Source: Isoetes taiwanensis (Eukaryota; Streptophyta; Lycopodiopsida; Isoetales; Isoetaceae). From it: DNA of 64,000 nt. Shown here piece by piece: positions 46,600-58,789 of the stretch; positions within the stretch are counted from its first letter, which is position 1, and the number at the start of each line of letters is the position of its first letter. A program made the translations under genes and the position numbers. The notes beneath the pieces are model-generated. The model did not search any database and had not been told where the DNA came from. It saw only the letters and a program-made list of their open reading frames with translations. The stretch covers positions 508,636-572,635 of the forward strand of contig JAJEKV010000143.1 in NCBI GenBank assembly GCA_021234155.1, read 5' to 3'.

Positions 46600-47933
46600 T
46601 CTGCCCTGTAGTACCATGAGGTGTGAAGATCATGGAGAATCACACTTCATGCATATGTTATTTAAGAAGTTTCACAAACCTTATCATTCCTTTAATCATA
46701 CAGCAGATCAGTAAACCAGCATTAGTTTTACTCAGATTTTTTCCTTTTTCCAGTATTTTGGATCACGAATTATCATGAATCCATCTTTTCTGAAATGGCA
46801 CAATGGATTACTGCCATCCTCAATAACATTTTAAAAATTTGGCCATTAATATGCCATAGACTTACTGCTCCTTACAGCATGTTCAACAAAAGTAAGATCA
46901 ATGTGTCATGGATTGTTAGCTCGTCCTATGATGTTATACTGAATTTACCACGCAGAATTAGCAGTGTGTTCTCTGCAGACATAACAAAATGTTATGAAAA
47001 TATACCATTATACGGAGATGACGGGATAATTGAGATTCTCAATGAAATCAGTGACTTAACATGGGAGCATATGAGTAAGGACCAACGTAAATTACATATG
47101 ATTATAAAAGACAAGGAAGGGGTCTTCAAAATTAAATGGGAAAGACATCTCAAAAAAGACATTGAAAAGACATGCTGGGCTGAGGTAAAGAAGGAAGACT
47201 TTAAGAGTATCATGAATGGTTGCTGATGCACTGTTACCTCCGATCCGGAAACAAAATTTGGAGACAGAAAAAGGGCATACCCATGGGGTTTGCATGCAGC
47301 CCTGCCTAGTGCAATCTGTTTCTTGCGTGGTATGAATTAAGATTTATGCTTAAACTTGCTCACTACGAAAAGTTCCAAGAAATTAAGAAATTTAAATTTG
47401 CTGCCAGATACATTGATGACCTCAATGTAATTAATATAGACAATATTGAAATGTATTTCTTACCAGACTATGAATGTACCATTTACAATATGGATCATCT
47501 GGGGATTAAGGATGAGACTGTGTACATGGTTTCCAACAACGAAAAATATGGCTACATGGCTAATTTTCTCAATATCACAATTAAGGTGGAAGACAGGAAC
47601 AAGGGCCTCTTTTCAATTTCTAGGTATGATAAAAGAGTCAATCTACCCTTTGCTGTCTGCAAGTTCATTAAAGCGGACAGTTGTAGGCCATACTGGCAAG
47701 CCCTCAAAGTTATTATCTCGCAAATCATGCCATATCTGTACTCTCACTCTGATCATGCTGAAGCTGCTAATGATATCCATAACCTGATACAAACATTTGC
47801 AAATAATCGTTTTGGAAAGAAGGAAATGTACATAACAGTACTTAGATATTTACAAAAGGAGCAGTTCCCAGGTTTACTGTACAACAAAGGAGATATGATA
47901 AGGGCTCTTAATATGAAAGTTCAGATTGACTAA
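46600..47933 (+). pseudogene. Reverse transcriptase of an unusual lineage
   Basis: The RT core is complete in order: VILNLPRRISSVFSADITKC with YENIPL (motif A Asp), KKGIPMGFACSPA (motif B) and FAARYIDDLNVINI (motif C, YIDD). A long C-terminal region follows, with SRYDKRVNLPFAVCKFIKAD, ALKVIISQIMPYLYSHSDHA and LIQTFANNRFGKKE. Motif B wording (GIPMGF.CSP) and the C-terminal domain differ from LINE, Ty1, Ty3 and caulimovirus RTs. I remember similar stand-alone RTs from algal and protist genomes, and a telomerase/Penelope-side relationship is possible. A frameshift at ~47225 and an in-frame TAG (in CSPA*CNLFLAWYE) break the gene. Upstream, KKFHKPYHSFNHTADQ may be remains of the N-terminus. No LTR, TIR or poly(A) was found. 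Confidence 0.7.
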
Positions 47934-48211
47934 GGTGCAGAGGAATGCTTATTAGAATATTGTAAGGGCAGGGCCTTGGCTACAGCAAGGCCCTGTACCC
48001 CTTGCTGTATGGATTGCATATGGATAACAACGGTTGGAGGAAGGTTTTTTTTATTGAATTGTTCATATCTTGAAATATAGGGAATCAAAGGACAAGCACA
48101 AATGGACAGGTGCAATGGTATACTAGGATTCATCTTAAACAACATGGTGGTATTGAAATAAGGAAATATTGTTATTTTTTATTTTTAGCACGTTTGCACA
48201 AACACAAGTTA

Positions 48212-49833
48212 GACACTTTAAAGCAATTTTAGAGTGTCCACGTTGCTGCCAACTAAGACTTTTATTCACGTGGAAGCACCTACAATCGTTGGATTTAATC
48301 TACGGTGATAGAAATTCATGGAAATTCCAGGTTGTTCATCTTTTCTGTGCGTGGCGGTTCAACGACTTTGGGAAATAGGCTATGGCAAAAAGAGGATGGA
48401 TCAGCGGCTATGGAAACAGGTAGAGGGCTTGGGCAAATAGGCTATGGCAAACAGAGGATGGATCAGCGGCCATAGAAATAGGTAAGTTAGAGCTATGGAA
48501 ACAGGCAAATCTATGGTGCTCTTTGATTTTCTTTGAGTTTTTTTAGATGGTGGAAGCACAGCTATGGCGAAATAGATATAGGGCTTGGTGGATAGGACAG
48601 AGTTCTGTTTCTTCGTGTTCTCTCTTTCTTTTACAGATTCGGCAGCAGGATGTCCATTTGCCACAGATTTGCAAATTATATCCTTCAGTTCTTTCGACAG
48701 TTGGGGTTGCAATTATTGCCCGCCACATAGCGAAATGGAGACGTAGCATCCGCTGCTGTGGAACTGTGGGGGTTTGAGAACTAAAATGCGAATCCGGCAG
48801 TGCTGGAGGTTGATTAGGGATAAAGCCAGGAAATCAAAGATAGATGTAGCACCGGGGCAAGCATTCGAGAATATGGGTTTCAGTCGGAGAACAAGGTGAG
48901 AAATGAAAGAGTGCAGATTTGGCGACAAACTGAGGGATATCGAAGTTTCTGGCCCCTGGCGTTTGCTTTCTTTGCCAGGTTATACATTTGAAATTATTTT
49001 CTTCTCGGTGATTTCCAAAAAATTGGATTGATTGTTGACACTTTAAAGCAATTTTAGGCTGCCAACTAAGACTTTTATTCACGTGGAAGCACCTACAATC
49101 GTTGGATTTAATCTACGGTGATAGAAATTCATGGAAATTCCAGGTTGTTCATCTTTTCTGTGCGTGGCGGTTCAGCGACTTTGGGAAATAGGCTATGACA
49201 AAAAGAGGATGGATCAGCGGCTATGGAAACAGGTAGAGGGCTTGGGCAAATAGGCTATGGCAAACAGAGGATGGATCAGCGGCCATAGAAATAGGTAAGT
49301 TAGAGCTATGCAAACAAGCAAATCTATGGTGCTCTTTGATTTTCTTTGAGTTTTTTTTAGATGGTGGAAGCACAGCTATGGCGAAATAGATATAGGGCTT
49401 GGTGGATAGGACAGAGTTCTGTTTCTTCGTGTTCTCTCTTTCTTTTACAGATTCGGCAGCAGGATGTCCATTTGCCACAGATTTGCAAATTATATCCTTC
49501 AGTTCTTTCGACAGTTGGGGCTGCAATTATTGCCCGCCACGTAGCGAAATGGAGACGTAGCATCCGCTGCTGTGGAAGCTAAAATGTGAATCCGGCAGTG
49601 CTGGAGGTTGATTAGGGATAAAGCCAGGAAATCAAAGATAGATGTAGCACCGGGGCAAGCATTCGAGAATATGGGTTTCAGTCGGAGAACAAGGTGAGAA
49701 ATGAAAGAGTGCAGATTTGGCGACAAACCGAGGGATATCGAAGTTTCTGGCCCCTGGCGTTTGCTTTATTTGCCAGGTTATACATTTGAAATTATTTTCT
49801 TCTTGGTGATTTCCAAAAAAGTGGATTGATTAG
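48212..49833. repeat. 825-bp tandem duplication
   Basis: GACACTTTAAAGCAATTTTA begins at 48212 and again at 49037, and the units remain nearly identical to GTGGATTGATT. Differences are small indels (for example GAGTGTCCACGTT present only in the first copy). The minus strand encodes a conserved short frame, SKELKDIICKSVANGHPAAE, in both units; no family is recognised. It lies between the RT relic and the NAD(P)H dehydrogenase, so it could include part of that gene's upstream region. Confidence 0.88.
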
Positions 49834-49969
49834 GTTAGAAATAGTTCCTTTTTGCAAACGTGTCTCTTTCACCAACATTGTATTATGCATACATACAGAT
49901 CGGGCATGTTGCTTCCTTTAGTAGAACTTTTCTTTTGCTTAGATGGAGAAGTCCATAACATGTTGCATG

Positions 49970-52389
49970 ATTTGGCAGTGGTTCTGTTGGGGGATTATTG
50001 GTGGGCCTTGCAGATGCAGATGCGCAACACAGTCACAATCAACCTAAAAAGAAGCTTGTGGTTCTTGGAACGGGTTGGGGAGGTGTTAGTTTCCTGAAGA
50101 ATCTAGACACTACCTTATATGAGGTTAAGGTGGTATCACCTCGTAATTATTTTGTTTTCACGCCACTATTACCTAGTGTCACTGCTGGTACTGTGGAAAC
50201 ACGCAGCATTGCAGAGCCAATACGCAGAATCGTTGTGAGTTTATCATATTTCCTTTGTTTTTTTAATACGTTGAGCTTACATTAGTCTCTTTTCTCAGAT
50301 AAATAAGAATGTCACGTTTTATGAAGCTGAATGCATCCATTTTGATAACAAAACCAAGACAGTGAAATGCAAAAATGCTTCTCCCATACATGTGAGAGAT
50401 AAGGAAGGTTTTGATCTTCAGTATGATTACTTGGTTGTTTCAGTTGGAGCACGTACGAATACATTTGGAACTCCTGGGGTCTTAGAGAACTGCACTTTTT
50501 GAAGGTAGACATAATTATCAATTTTGTTGTGAAGGCCATTGAAGAGCATTACAAGTTTTGCTCTACTACAGGAAATTGAGGATGCTGATAAAATTCACCA
50601 AGACATAGTGAATTGTTTTGAGACAGCATCTCTTCCTCATTTAACAATGGAAGAACTGAAAAGGTTGCTTAAATTTGTGGTAGTCGGGGGTGGGCCTACT
50701 GGAGTCGAATTTGCTACTGAGCTCCATGATCTTATTTTTGAAGACTTGATCAAGCTCTATCCAGTTGCAAATGGTCTGGTGCAGATTACACGGATCCAAT
50801 CAGCAGACCACATCCTCAACATGTGAGTTGTGATGTTACTATCATATGTAGGTGGAATGTGCTCTTGCTCACCCAATAGTTCTTAAAAGTAATTGCCCTT
50901 CCTTGCATTTTCAAGATTATTCAGTCTAACATTTTTGGTCTAAGGTCATGAGAGGCGTTCATGGCTGACCTTATTTCAAAACTAAAGAAGAAACCTTTTG
51001 TGCACATACACCTGACATATTAAGATAATGATTCTAGGTTTGATGAACGCCTCAGTAAATATGCTGAAAGCAAATTTCAAAGAGATGGTCTTAATGTCTT
51101 GACAGCACAAAGAGTTCACAGAGTAAATGAAGAGGAACTTGTCATGCAGGACAAAAAGACTGGAACTGTGAGTCACATGCCTTATAGTATGGCTATCTGG
51201 TCGACTGGTATTGGTACGCGTCCAGTGGTTTCCAAGCTTATGGAACAGATCCAGCAGGTGTGTAATTTCTTTGATGTTGATGTGATTAGGACTTCTTTTA
51301 TTTGAATTTAAAATGATTTCATTCTGTTGTTTTGGTGGAACAAGTTTGCAGAATGACCGGCGAGTTTTGGCAACTGATGAATGGCTCAGAGTAAAGGGCG
51401 GTGACGGCATTTATGCCTTAGGTGATTGTGCGACTATCGAACAGTGCAAATTAATGGTTTGTATTTACAGAAAAAGGTTCTTATCAGATCATATTCTCCG
51501 TATGTTTTTTGTAAAACTTGCTGGTCGGCTTTTCTGTCTGCAGGAAGATATTGATTACATTTTCAAATTGGCAGACAAAGACAACTCAGGCAAACTTACA
51601 TTAAAGGAATTTCAGGAGGCAATGGAGGAACTTAAAGGGAGATATCCTCAAATTGACCTTTATATTCAAAGGCAGCAGGTGAAAGATGTTACTAAATTTT
51701 TTTTTAACGAGGCCCCAAAAGATGGTTCTGTTCAAGAACTAGATATTGAACAACTCAAGGGTGAGACATGTTGACACACAAATGAAAGCAGCTCCAGCAA
51801 CCGCCCAGGTATCTATATATCTGAAGCTTTTTTCCATGTAATTTTGTATATTGTTTCTCTCACTCCTAATACATGATATTGTCACAGGTAGCCGCACAAC
51901 AAGGTGCCTATTTGGCGGCTTGTTTTAACAATATGCTGAGAACAGAAGAATCTCTTGAAGGACCATTGCATGTTAGGGGTTCTGGACGACATCGCTTCAG
52001 ACCATTTCAGTATGTTCTTTTCTTATAAGCAGTCAGTAAGGTGAAGTGATCTCTAATTATAGTCAAGGCCCTCAATTTCTAACAAGCATTTTCTCATAGT
52101 AGATATAAACATCTCGGTCAGTTTGCTCCTTTGGGTGGAGAGCAAGCAGTGGCAGAGTTGCCAGGAGACTGGCTGTCTATGGGCCGAAATACCATGTGGC
52201 TTTGGTATTCAGTTTACCTGAGGTAAATACACAGGCTGGTTAGTTCTTTCGTTCGCATAATGCAGTTGCCATTTGAAAAAATCTGACTGGTTTCAATGCA
52301 GCAAACAAGTTAGCTGGAGAATGAGGGCTCTAGTATTATTTGATTGGACAAAGAGACTGTTATTTGGGAGGGACTCTACGAGGATGTAA
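49970..52389 (+). CDS. NDB: Calcium-binding external NAD(P)H:ubiquinone oxidoreductase (NDB type)
   Basis: Nine exons are visible: to 50234, 50299-50504, 50572-50822, 51038-51257, 51352-51456, 51544-51808, 51888-52009, 52103-52222 and 52302-52389. The enzyme oxidises cytosolic NAD(P)H at the outer face of the inner mitochondrial membrane and reduces ubiquinone without proton pumping. Seen are the FAD motif [20 protein letters not shown], the NAD motif [33 protein letters not shown], one EF hand ([13 protein letters not shown]) and the C-terminus [20 protein letters not shown]...[10 protein letters not shown]. Two one-base indels break the frame: exon 2 at a T5 run (~50500) is one base short, and exon 6 at a GGG (~51760) is one base long. 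The N-terminal presequence exon was not identified. Pseudogene or assembly error is unresolved. Confidence 0.9.
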
Positions 52390-53527
52390 CACAAGACAAA
52401 GATGTCACATTCTCTTATGGCGCACTCATGGAAGATATTTGGTCTATAGAATGTTGTGCGTTTACTACTATAACGGAATAACCAAATGAAGCGTAACCCT
52501 CCATAACTTTTAATCCAAACTAGGTATGTATCTGTTGACAGAAACCGTATGGGGATATGAGAGGGTTCAATTCCCTCTGGGCTGCTTCTGGATTTTATTT
52601 CCGTAGTTCATTCTACAAATTTAACTCGGTCCTTTGTTTAGGTGGATAACACTAAGATTTTGTTGCGGAAAAATATTCTTTTATGTGAAAGAATATTATT
52701 TAGCATATCTGTAAAACTTTTTATGTGTGTTCGATGCTTATGATAGATAGATATTTTAATTGCCACGGAAACCACACAAAGGCAGGTCTTATTATTCCTT
52801 TGGTTGCATTGGTCTATGGGCCCGCCCAATACAAGAAACTTGAAGGAAAAACTTTGTCTCAAGTTTGACAAAATTTATCGTTTCAAATAGATTATGCATA
52901 TTGTTCAGCCAATTGCTGACTGATAAGAATGTTATGCAACGCTATGCTTTATGAATTGGAGTTTGTAGGTTGCAGCCCGACACTTTACTTCATTTACGTC
53001 TATTTTGTGAATAGCAGAATAATATGGAAACATCTGGAGTTGAGTTCACTTTCAAGAATTAAATATGTTACAGTTCTATGAGCCCATCTTGTACAAGAGA
53101 GCACCCATATAATTTGGATCTATTAAACCTGGTCTTACCTTCTTTTGAAATAGCCATCATATGTACAATGCTTGAACTGTGGACCTCTTGGAAAGAAATG
53201 ATGATTCACTATGCTAGATTCCATAATCGTGCTTCGACTGCAATTAATTTTAGTAGGTTCACCGGTCAAGTACTTCATTTAACCTACGGAAAAGCTATAA
53301 GCTTTTAGTAACAAAATGTGAATCAAAACATTAATAAGCACTTGCATGGATATACCATTGGCCAATAGAAGAAGTCTCTCGATAAATCTTACAGCTGAGT
53401 AGGTTATATTCCTCTCTGCATTTTTATTTCGAAGTCCTGCCTAATGCTTACATATAATCAACTTTATATTAATTTCTATTCTCCTCAAACTGTCCAAGGC
53501 TGAATATAGCCGCAAGGGGACAAAGGA
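52390..53527. other. Intergenic, no gene seen
   Basis: AT-rich 3' flank of the NAD(P)H dehydrogenase without convincing frames or repeats. Confidence 0.4.
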
Positions 53528-53790
53528 GGATTGGGCCCACACATTAGAAAAACAAGGCACAGTCAGGGTTCCAACAATTGAAAGAGGCATTAACCACTTT
53601 GCCAGACCCTCAGAAGGATAAGTCAAGGATTGGGCCCACACATTAGAAAAACAAGGCACAGTCAGGGTTCCAACAATTGAAAGAGGCATTAACCACTGCT
53701 CCAGTTCTTACCTTGCCAGACCCTCAGAAGGATAAGTGGGTTGCAATTGATGTCAGTAAATTAGCTACGGAAGGTGTAGTAATTTACAGA
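53528..53790 (+). pseudogene. Fragment of gypsy RNase H with 99-bp internal duplication
   Basis: The frames spell FQQLKEALTT and [20 protein letters not shown], closely like the RNase H start of the element at 57300-57418 but on the opposite strand. A ~70-bp block, GGATTGGGCCCACACATTAG through TTAACCAC, occurs at 53528 and 53627. The fragment passes directly into LINE sequence. Confidence 0.75.
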
Positions 53791-56640
53791 CAATTGGGCA
53801 AGGTCATGTTGCTTGGAGATTTCAATCTTGGCATACAGTGACCAGATCCCAAAATTCGCACCTCTAGCCGAGGATATGTTGCAAATGGACCCGCAGAGAT
53901 GGTTTGGCCAAGGCGTCGGATAATGACCGAGGTGACACCATTATGGCCATTTCGCTTTATTCTTTCGGCGATATCTTTGACCTGCTCATTTGCAATGGGG
54001 CGGTGCGATGGCCGGATCCTCCGGTCGCTTCACTTGTGACAGAGAACCGGGGCGGCACCGGTGTGGTGGATTACGATGCTAGCATGACGAGCAATGCCTA
54101 CACTTGATCACTCGCCGATTAATGCGGCCGCAGGTGGCGGACGAGGAAGTAGACTGCACCATCAGCCCTGTTTTGCAGGATAGATTGGCAGCCAACCCGA
54201 GCACCTTATTGCCCCAACACCCCATGTACCATGGTTGCGTCACGGACTATGATCATGCGGGCGGTCTATTGAGGATGCTTGAGCATGAGCCGCGGGAAGT
54301 GCTGCAGCTCCCACACTTCAACAGCAGACGGCCCGGTGAACCCGGCTCCCCGAGGGTAGGGGGCGAGATGCTTTGGGGAGGCCGCTCTCGGCGATCCATT
54401 GGGGCTGCAACCACCTTCCCCCTTAATCACCGGGTTCGATGGCCAATGCCGGGAGTGAAACGAGGCTCCGCCAAGTGCTAGACCCACCATTAAGCCCCGC
54501 AGCCGTCCGTCAATACGCTCCTTCCTCAAGACCAAGAAAGCGGTACCTTGCGAGCACCAGCAACAGATGTTTGGTCTACTAGACCCCCACCCTAGGACCT
54601 TACGGAGAAAGGTCTTGAGTAAGCCTACACAGCCTACGTGAAATATTACCCCAAAACAATGGGTGAGATACTTGTATTTGTATGATGACCCAATGGGACC
54701 GCACTTGAGTACCTCCATGAGGACGAGGCCTAGCACTAGTCATTCTTGAAGGGGATGTCATAATGGGCACCAACGCCTTCATGCTGGAAGGGAAGCGAGA
54801 TTTGGATGGTATGCGCAGAGCTTCTCAAGTGGGCGGGCCCCCAATGGTGCCGGTTCTCCAACACTCTTCAGGGGCATTCAAGAAGGCTTCCCCTTTGGAC
54901 TACCGGTGAGAGTTGTGCCCATATGTGCTGAGGGGACCCCCCACGTTGACCAACTATCTCATTACCATTATGGTGGGATTGTCTTTGCCAAGTTGCTTGC
55001 GGGATTCTTGATGGCGGCCCGACACTTTGGGCGAGGATGGAGAATCACGGGCTCTCATGCAGGCAGGCTTCCGCCCGGCATTCTACTATTGACCATATCT
55101 TCACTCTGCGAAACACTCATAGAGGATAGCCGGAATCAACGCCGAATAAATGCTTGTTGCTTTGTGGATTTCGCATAAAGGCTTTTGACACAATGCCCCG
55201 GGATAAGTTGTGGGACGATTGAGACGAGCCTAGGGACCCCGTCGACTTGCGTAATGCTATATATAGACTATCTGAGGCTTGCTCGGTCGTCTCACACTTG
55301 CCGGGGAGCGTTGTTAGTAGCATTGGGGTGCGCCGGGGCTGCCCTCTATCCCCGACGCTCTTCGACTTGTACATTGACATTGAAGAATGGCTAGAAGAAT
55401 GGAGGGGGGAGGGGGCGCTCGGTTGATGCACCACATAATCCGGCAACTCATATATGCTGATGATGTTGACCTTTCGCATATACCCCGAGAGGACATGCAA
55501 CACCACCGGATGCTTTGGACACTTTACGCCCAATTCAACGACATGAGAGTTAACTTGGCCAAGACAAAGTCTTCGGGTCCCATCATCCTGGCACCCACGC
55601 CTTCCCTCACTTACCGAGGGACGTAGTGGAGGTGGCTCGATCTTATAAGTATTTGGGCATTGAGTTTTCTACTACCACACTTTGGGATGCATCCATCGTG
55701 TTACGGTCTTCGCAAAGGCTGGAAAGCCACAGATGCAATGCAAAAACAGTCACAAGGCAGAGCTATATGCATGGGGTCACCAAAAGGCACAATTTGTTCG
55801 TGGCCTTGGTTGAAGGGGTCCTCCTCTATGGGGCGTATGTGGGGGGGTGATATCCTCACCACTTGGAACGATCTAGAAGCATGCATGAAGGCCTTCTTGG
55901 CCCGGCACCGAGTGAAGTCCACGGTCCCATATCGATCTTGCTCCGAGGAGAGTGCTTCCTTCCATTCTGAGGGCCGCTTACTGAACGTCCACATTATTTA
56001 CTTCCGTGAAGGTGGTGGCTATGGATGAAGCCCATTGCCCAACCTTGCTTTGGCAAATGGCGCGGGGCCCCTTGGCGACTCAAAGCTTTCTTTGGAAAGA
56101 CAAGCAAGCCCGGTGGTTCTCGCTATGGAATGTGGGGCACATGGACCGGTGTATACACCGAAGGAACGGCGCCTTGAAGCGCATTTGGATGCTTGCTTCA
56201 TGGCCAAGCTTTGGGATGCAGAGGCCGGTCACATGTCAAGGTGGCAAATTATCGACAGCCAGTTAATCCCATGCTCACGAGGGGCCACACCACTACGCAC
56301 ACCCATCTACCCATGAAAAAGCAGAGTGATTGCTTCCATTCGCAGTGCACACCACCTCAAAGATTGAGGCAGGGAGATGGATTCGAGCAGCGTGAGGCAG
56401 AGTCTGCCCGGTCTTCGTCAGCGTAAGCCATTGAGGATGAAAGTCACGCCCTCCACGCTTTCAAGGCGTACCAGCATATCCGGCTCCGGTGATGCCGGTT
56501 AGTTGTGCCCCATCGGGGCCTTGCATGAGCTAATCGAAAGCGGCCTCTGTGAGGCTTGGAGGTAATGGATACGCGGACTCGGTTATGCCCCTCGCCCTCG
56601 ACATTAACCTCATTTGTACTTGTGATTATGTATATAATCA
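53791..56640 (+). mobile_element. LINE (endonuclease plus reverse transcriptase), decayed
   Basis: The start resembles an APE endonuclease (VMLLGDFNLG, with the GDFN motif). Later parts are reverse transcriptase in shifting frames: KAFDTMPRDKLWDD, IGVRRGCPLSPTLFDLYIDI with EEWLEEW, and RQLIYADDVDLSHIPREDMQ carrying YADD, followed by NDMRVNLAKTKSSGP and SYKYLGIEFS. GC content is well above the surroundings. Many stops and frame changes show it is dead. No poly(A) tail was fixed; it abuts the truncated end of the gypsy element. Confidence 0.78.
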
Positions 56641-56689
56641 GGCGCGTATGTCAGCATCCTTATTGCTACTAAGGTTTTTCCAGAAAACC

Positions 56690-57418
56690 CTTGGTGGGGT
56701 TTTTAATCACGGTAGTAATATCGCTGCTCTCTCTCTTTGTACTTGGGTCCCATAGGCGGTTGGTCTCGAAGTGGACGATAAAATCATATTCTATTCTATT
56801 CTTATTTGTTCTGGCTTCCTTAGATACACTTTGCCATACCTCCGAGAATTCTGGGTCTATGGGAAGGGCCTACTGAATCTGCTTCCCAAACTCACTGGAG
56901 AGTGTGGAGATAGCATTACAATGCATTCGGGTGACGAATAGATGTCTAGAAAGGGCGTCTGCAACAACATTATGCTTGCCCGGTTTATAAATGACTTCAA
57001 AATCATATTCCTCAAGGAATTCCATCCATCGTCTTTGTCTCAAGTTGAGATGTGGTTGCGTGAAGATATATTGGAGGCTTTGATGATCCGTATCTAACTG
57101 GAATCGCCTTCCAAGTAAATAGTGCCTCCAAATGCGCAAGGCACGCACAACGGCAAGCAATTCTTGGTCATGAGTGGGGTATCGCTGTTCTGCATCATTC
57201 ATCTTTCGGGAGTCATAAGCGATAACCCGACCTTCTTGCATTAAGACTCCACCGGTGGCGATTTTACTGGCATCTGTGGTAACCCACTTATCTTTTTGAG
57301 GATCTGGCATTGTAAGAACAGGAACGGTTGTCAAAGCATCCTTTAGTGCTTGAAATCCGGTCTGTACCTTGTCTTTCCAATGTGCCATCCAATCCCTAAC
57401 CTTTTCATGCTTGGTCAT
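56690..57418 (-). CDS. RNase H domain of the gypsy element
   Basis: The frame begins [20 protein letters not shown] and contains [20 protein letters not shown] (first catalytic Asp), [20 protein letters not shown] (Glu), [14 protein letters not shown] (Asp) and [10 protein letters not shown], the retroelement RNase H pattern that removes the RNA strand during reverse transcription. A stop at 56870 is followed by further element-like sense ([17 protein letters not shown]) to about 56750, where the integrase should follow but is missing. Confidence 0.85.
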
Positions 57419-58425
57419 GTAGTTAAAGGCACGGCGAGCTTGGCAAAGTCCTTGACAAAATTACGGTAATACCCAGCCAAGCCCAGAAAGCTGCGGACCT
57501 CAGACACATTGGTTGGAATTGGCCATTCTTTGACTGCTTCAATTTTAGCTGGGTCGGTGGCTATTCCCTCTGCGGATACAATATGTCCCAGGTAATCCAC
57601 CTTGGTGGTGGCAAAGCGACACTTGGAGAACTTGGCATATAATTGGTGGCGCCTCAATTTTTGTAAGGCTAACCGAAGATGCCGTTCATGATCCTCTAAG
57701 GTCTTACTGTATATGAGGATATCATCGAAGAATATAATGACAAAATCGTCAAGGTACTCGCAGAAAACATCATTCATAAGTCTCATGAAGGTGGTCGAAG
57801 CATTGGTGAGACCAAATGGCATCACCGTGAACTCGTAATGCCCATAGCCCGTCCGGAAAGCGGACTTATGGATGTCATCCTCCTTAATCCTTATCTGGTG
57901 ATACCCCGACCGAAGATCAATCTTCGTAAAATACTTAGCCCCTTGCAACCGATCCATAAGATCATCTGCCCGCGGCAAAGCATACCGATTCTTAATAGTA
58001 TGCTTGTTTAGCTGGCAGTAATCGATGCACATCCTTAGGGTGCCATCCTTTTTCTTAACAAAGAGTATCGGGGCTCCAAAAGCTGAAACACTAGGTCTAA
58101 TGAAGCCTAATTTGAGGAGTTCCTGCAACTGCTTCTTAAGCTCGGTCAATTCAGGAACACTCATCCGATATGGGGCCTTACTGATAGGCTTGTTGCCTGG
58201 TTCCAAGGTGATTTCACATTCCACCCCTCTAAAAGGTGGTAGCCGATGGATTTCATCAGGAAAAAGATCATGATATTCTCGAAGCACCACGGCTATTGCT
58301 GGAGGCAAGGCATCAAGGACTTCATCCTGTTTGGATTTAGCTTCCACTGAAGCAAGTCGAATCATACTCATGATCTGTGATTTCTTGAGAGCCCTATGCA
58401 ACTGGCGTAACGAAATACATTGCAT
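57415..58425 (-). CDS. Reverse transcriptase of the gypsy element
   Basis: A 336-codon frame holds the complete Ty3-type [22 protein letters not shown] and [18 protein letters not shown], then [20 protein letters not shown] (motif A), [20 protein letters not shown] (motif B) and [12 protein letters not shown] (motif C; the second Phe replaces the usual Ile or Tyr before DD). The thumb follows with [20 protein letters not shown]. It copies element RNA into DNA in the particle. It overlaps the RNase H frame by 4 bases in another phase, so one frameshift separates them. Confidence 0.93.
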   Translation of the reverse strand: MQCISLRQLHRALKKSQIMSMIRLASVEAKSKQDEVLDALPPAIAVVLREYHDLFPDEIHRLPPFRGVECEITLEPGNKPISKAPYRMSVPELTELKKQLQELLKLGFIRPSVSAFGAPILFVKKKDGTLRMCIDYCQLNKHTIKNRYALPRADDLMDRLQGAKYFTKIDLRSGYHQIRIKEDDIHKSAFRTGYGHYEFTVMPFGLTNASTTFMRLMNDVFCEYLDDFVIIFFDDILIYSKTLEDHERHLRLALQKLRRHQLYAKFSKCRFATTKVDYLGHIVSAEGIATDPAKIEAVKEWPIPTNVSEVRSFLGLAGYYRNFVKDFAKLAVPLTT

Positions 58426-58448
58426 AATAGGATTAACTGGCTTACCTG

Positions 58449-58775
58449 CTATAGTGACTCGGGCTCCATGGCTGCATTGAAGGTGACCTCTCGTTTCTCA
58501 CAATCAATGTTGGCTTTGGCAGCGGCCAGGAAATCCATTCCCACAATGAGATCATAATGGCCAATATCCATTATTTTCGCTCCTAGAGCAACAAGTGCTC
58601 CTGGCAGCTGAATATTCAAATTGATACGATGACCAGGGGTGTGGCGTATGGCCCCGCTTGCTAACGTAACTGGACGTGGCTTAGACTTCAAAGGGATGAT
58701 CTGTAAGGCTTCCGCCATTCTAGGAGATGCAAAGTTATGCGTGCTACCAGTGTCCATGAGAATGATGAAGGGTTT
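58449..58775 (-). CDS. Retropepsin-type protease of the gypsy element
   Basis: Contains [20 protein letters not shown] with the catalytic DTGST motif and later [20 protein letters not shown] with the second conserved motif. The protease cuts the polyprotein. The upstream link to gag is destroyed by a foreign insertion. Confidence 0.88.
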   Translation of the reverse strand, partial: KPFIILMDTGSTHNFASPRMAEALQIIPLKSKPRPVTLASGAIRHTPGHRINLNIQLPGALVALGAKIMDIGHYDLIVGMDFLAAAKANIDCEKREVTFNAAMEPESL

Positions 58776-58789
58776 ACAATCTAGTTGAC

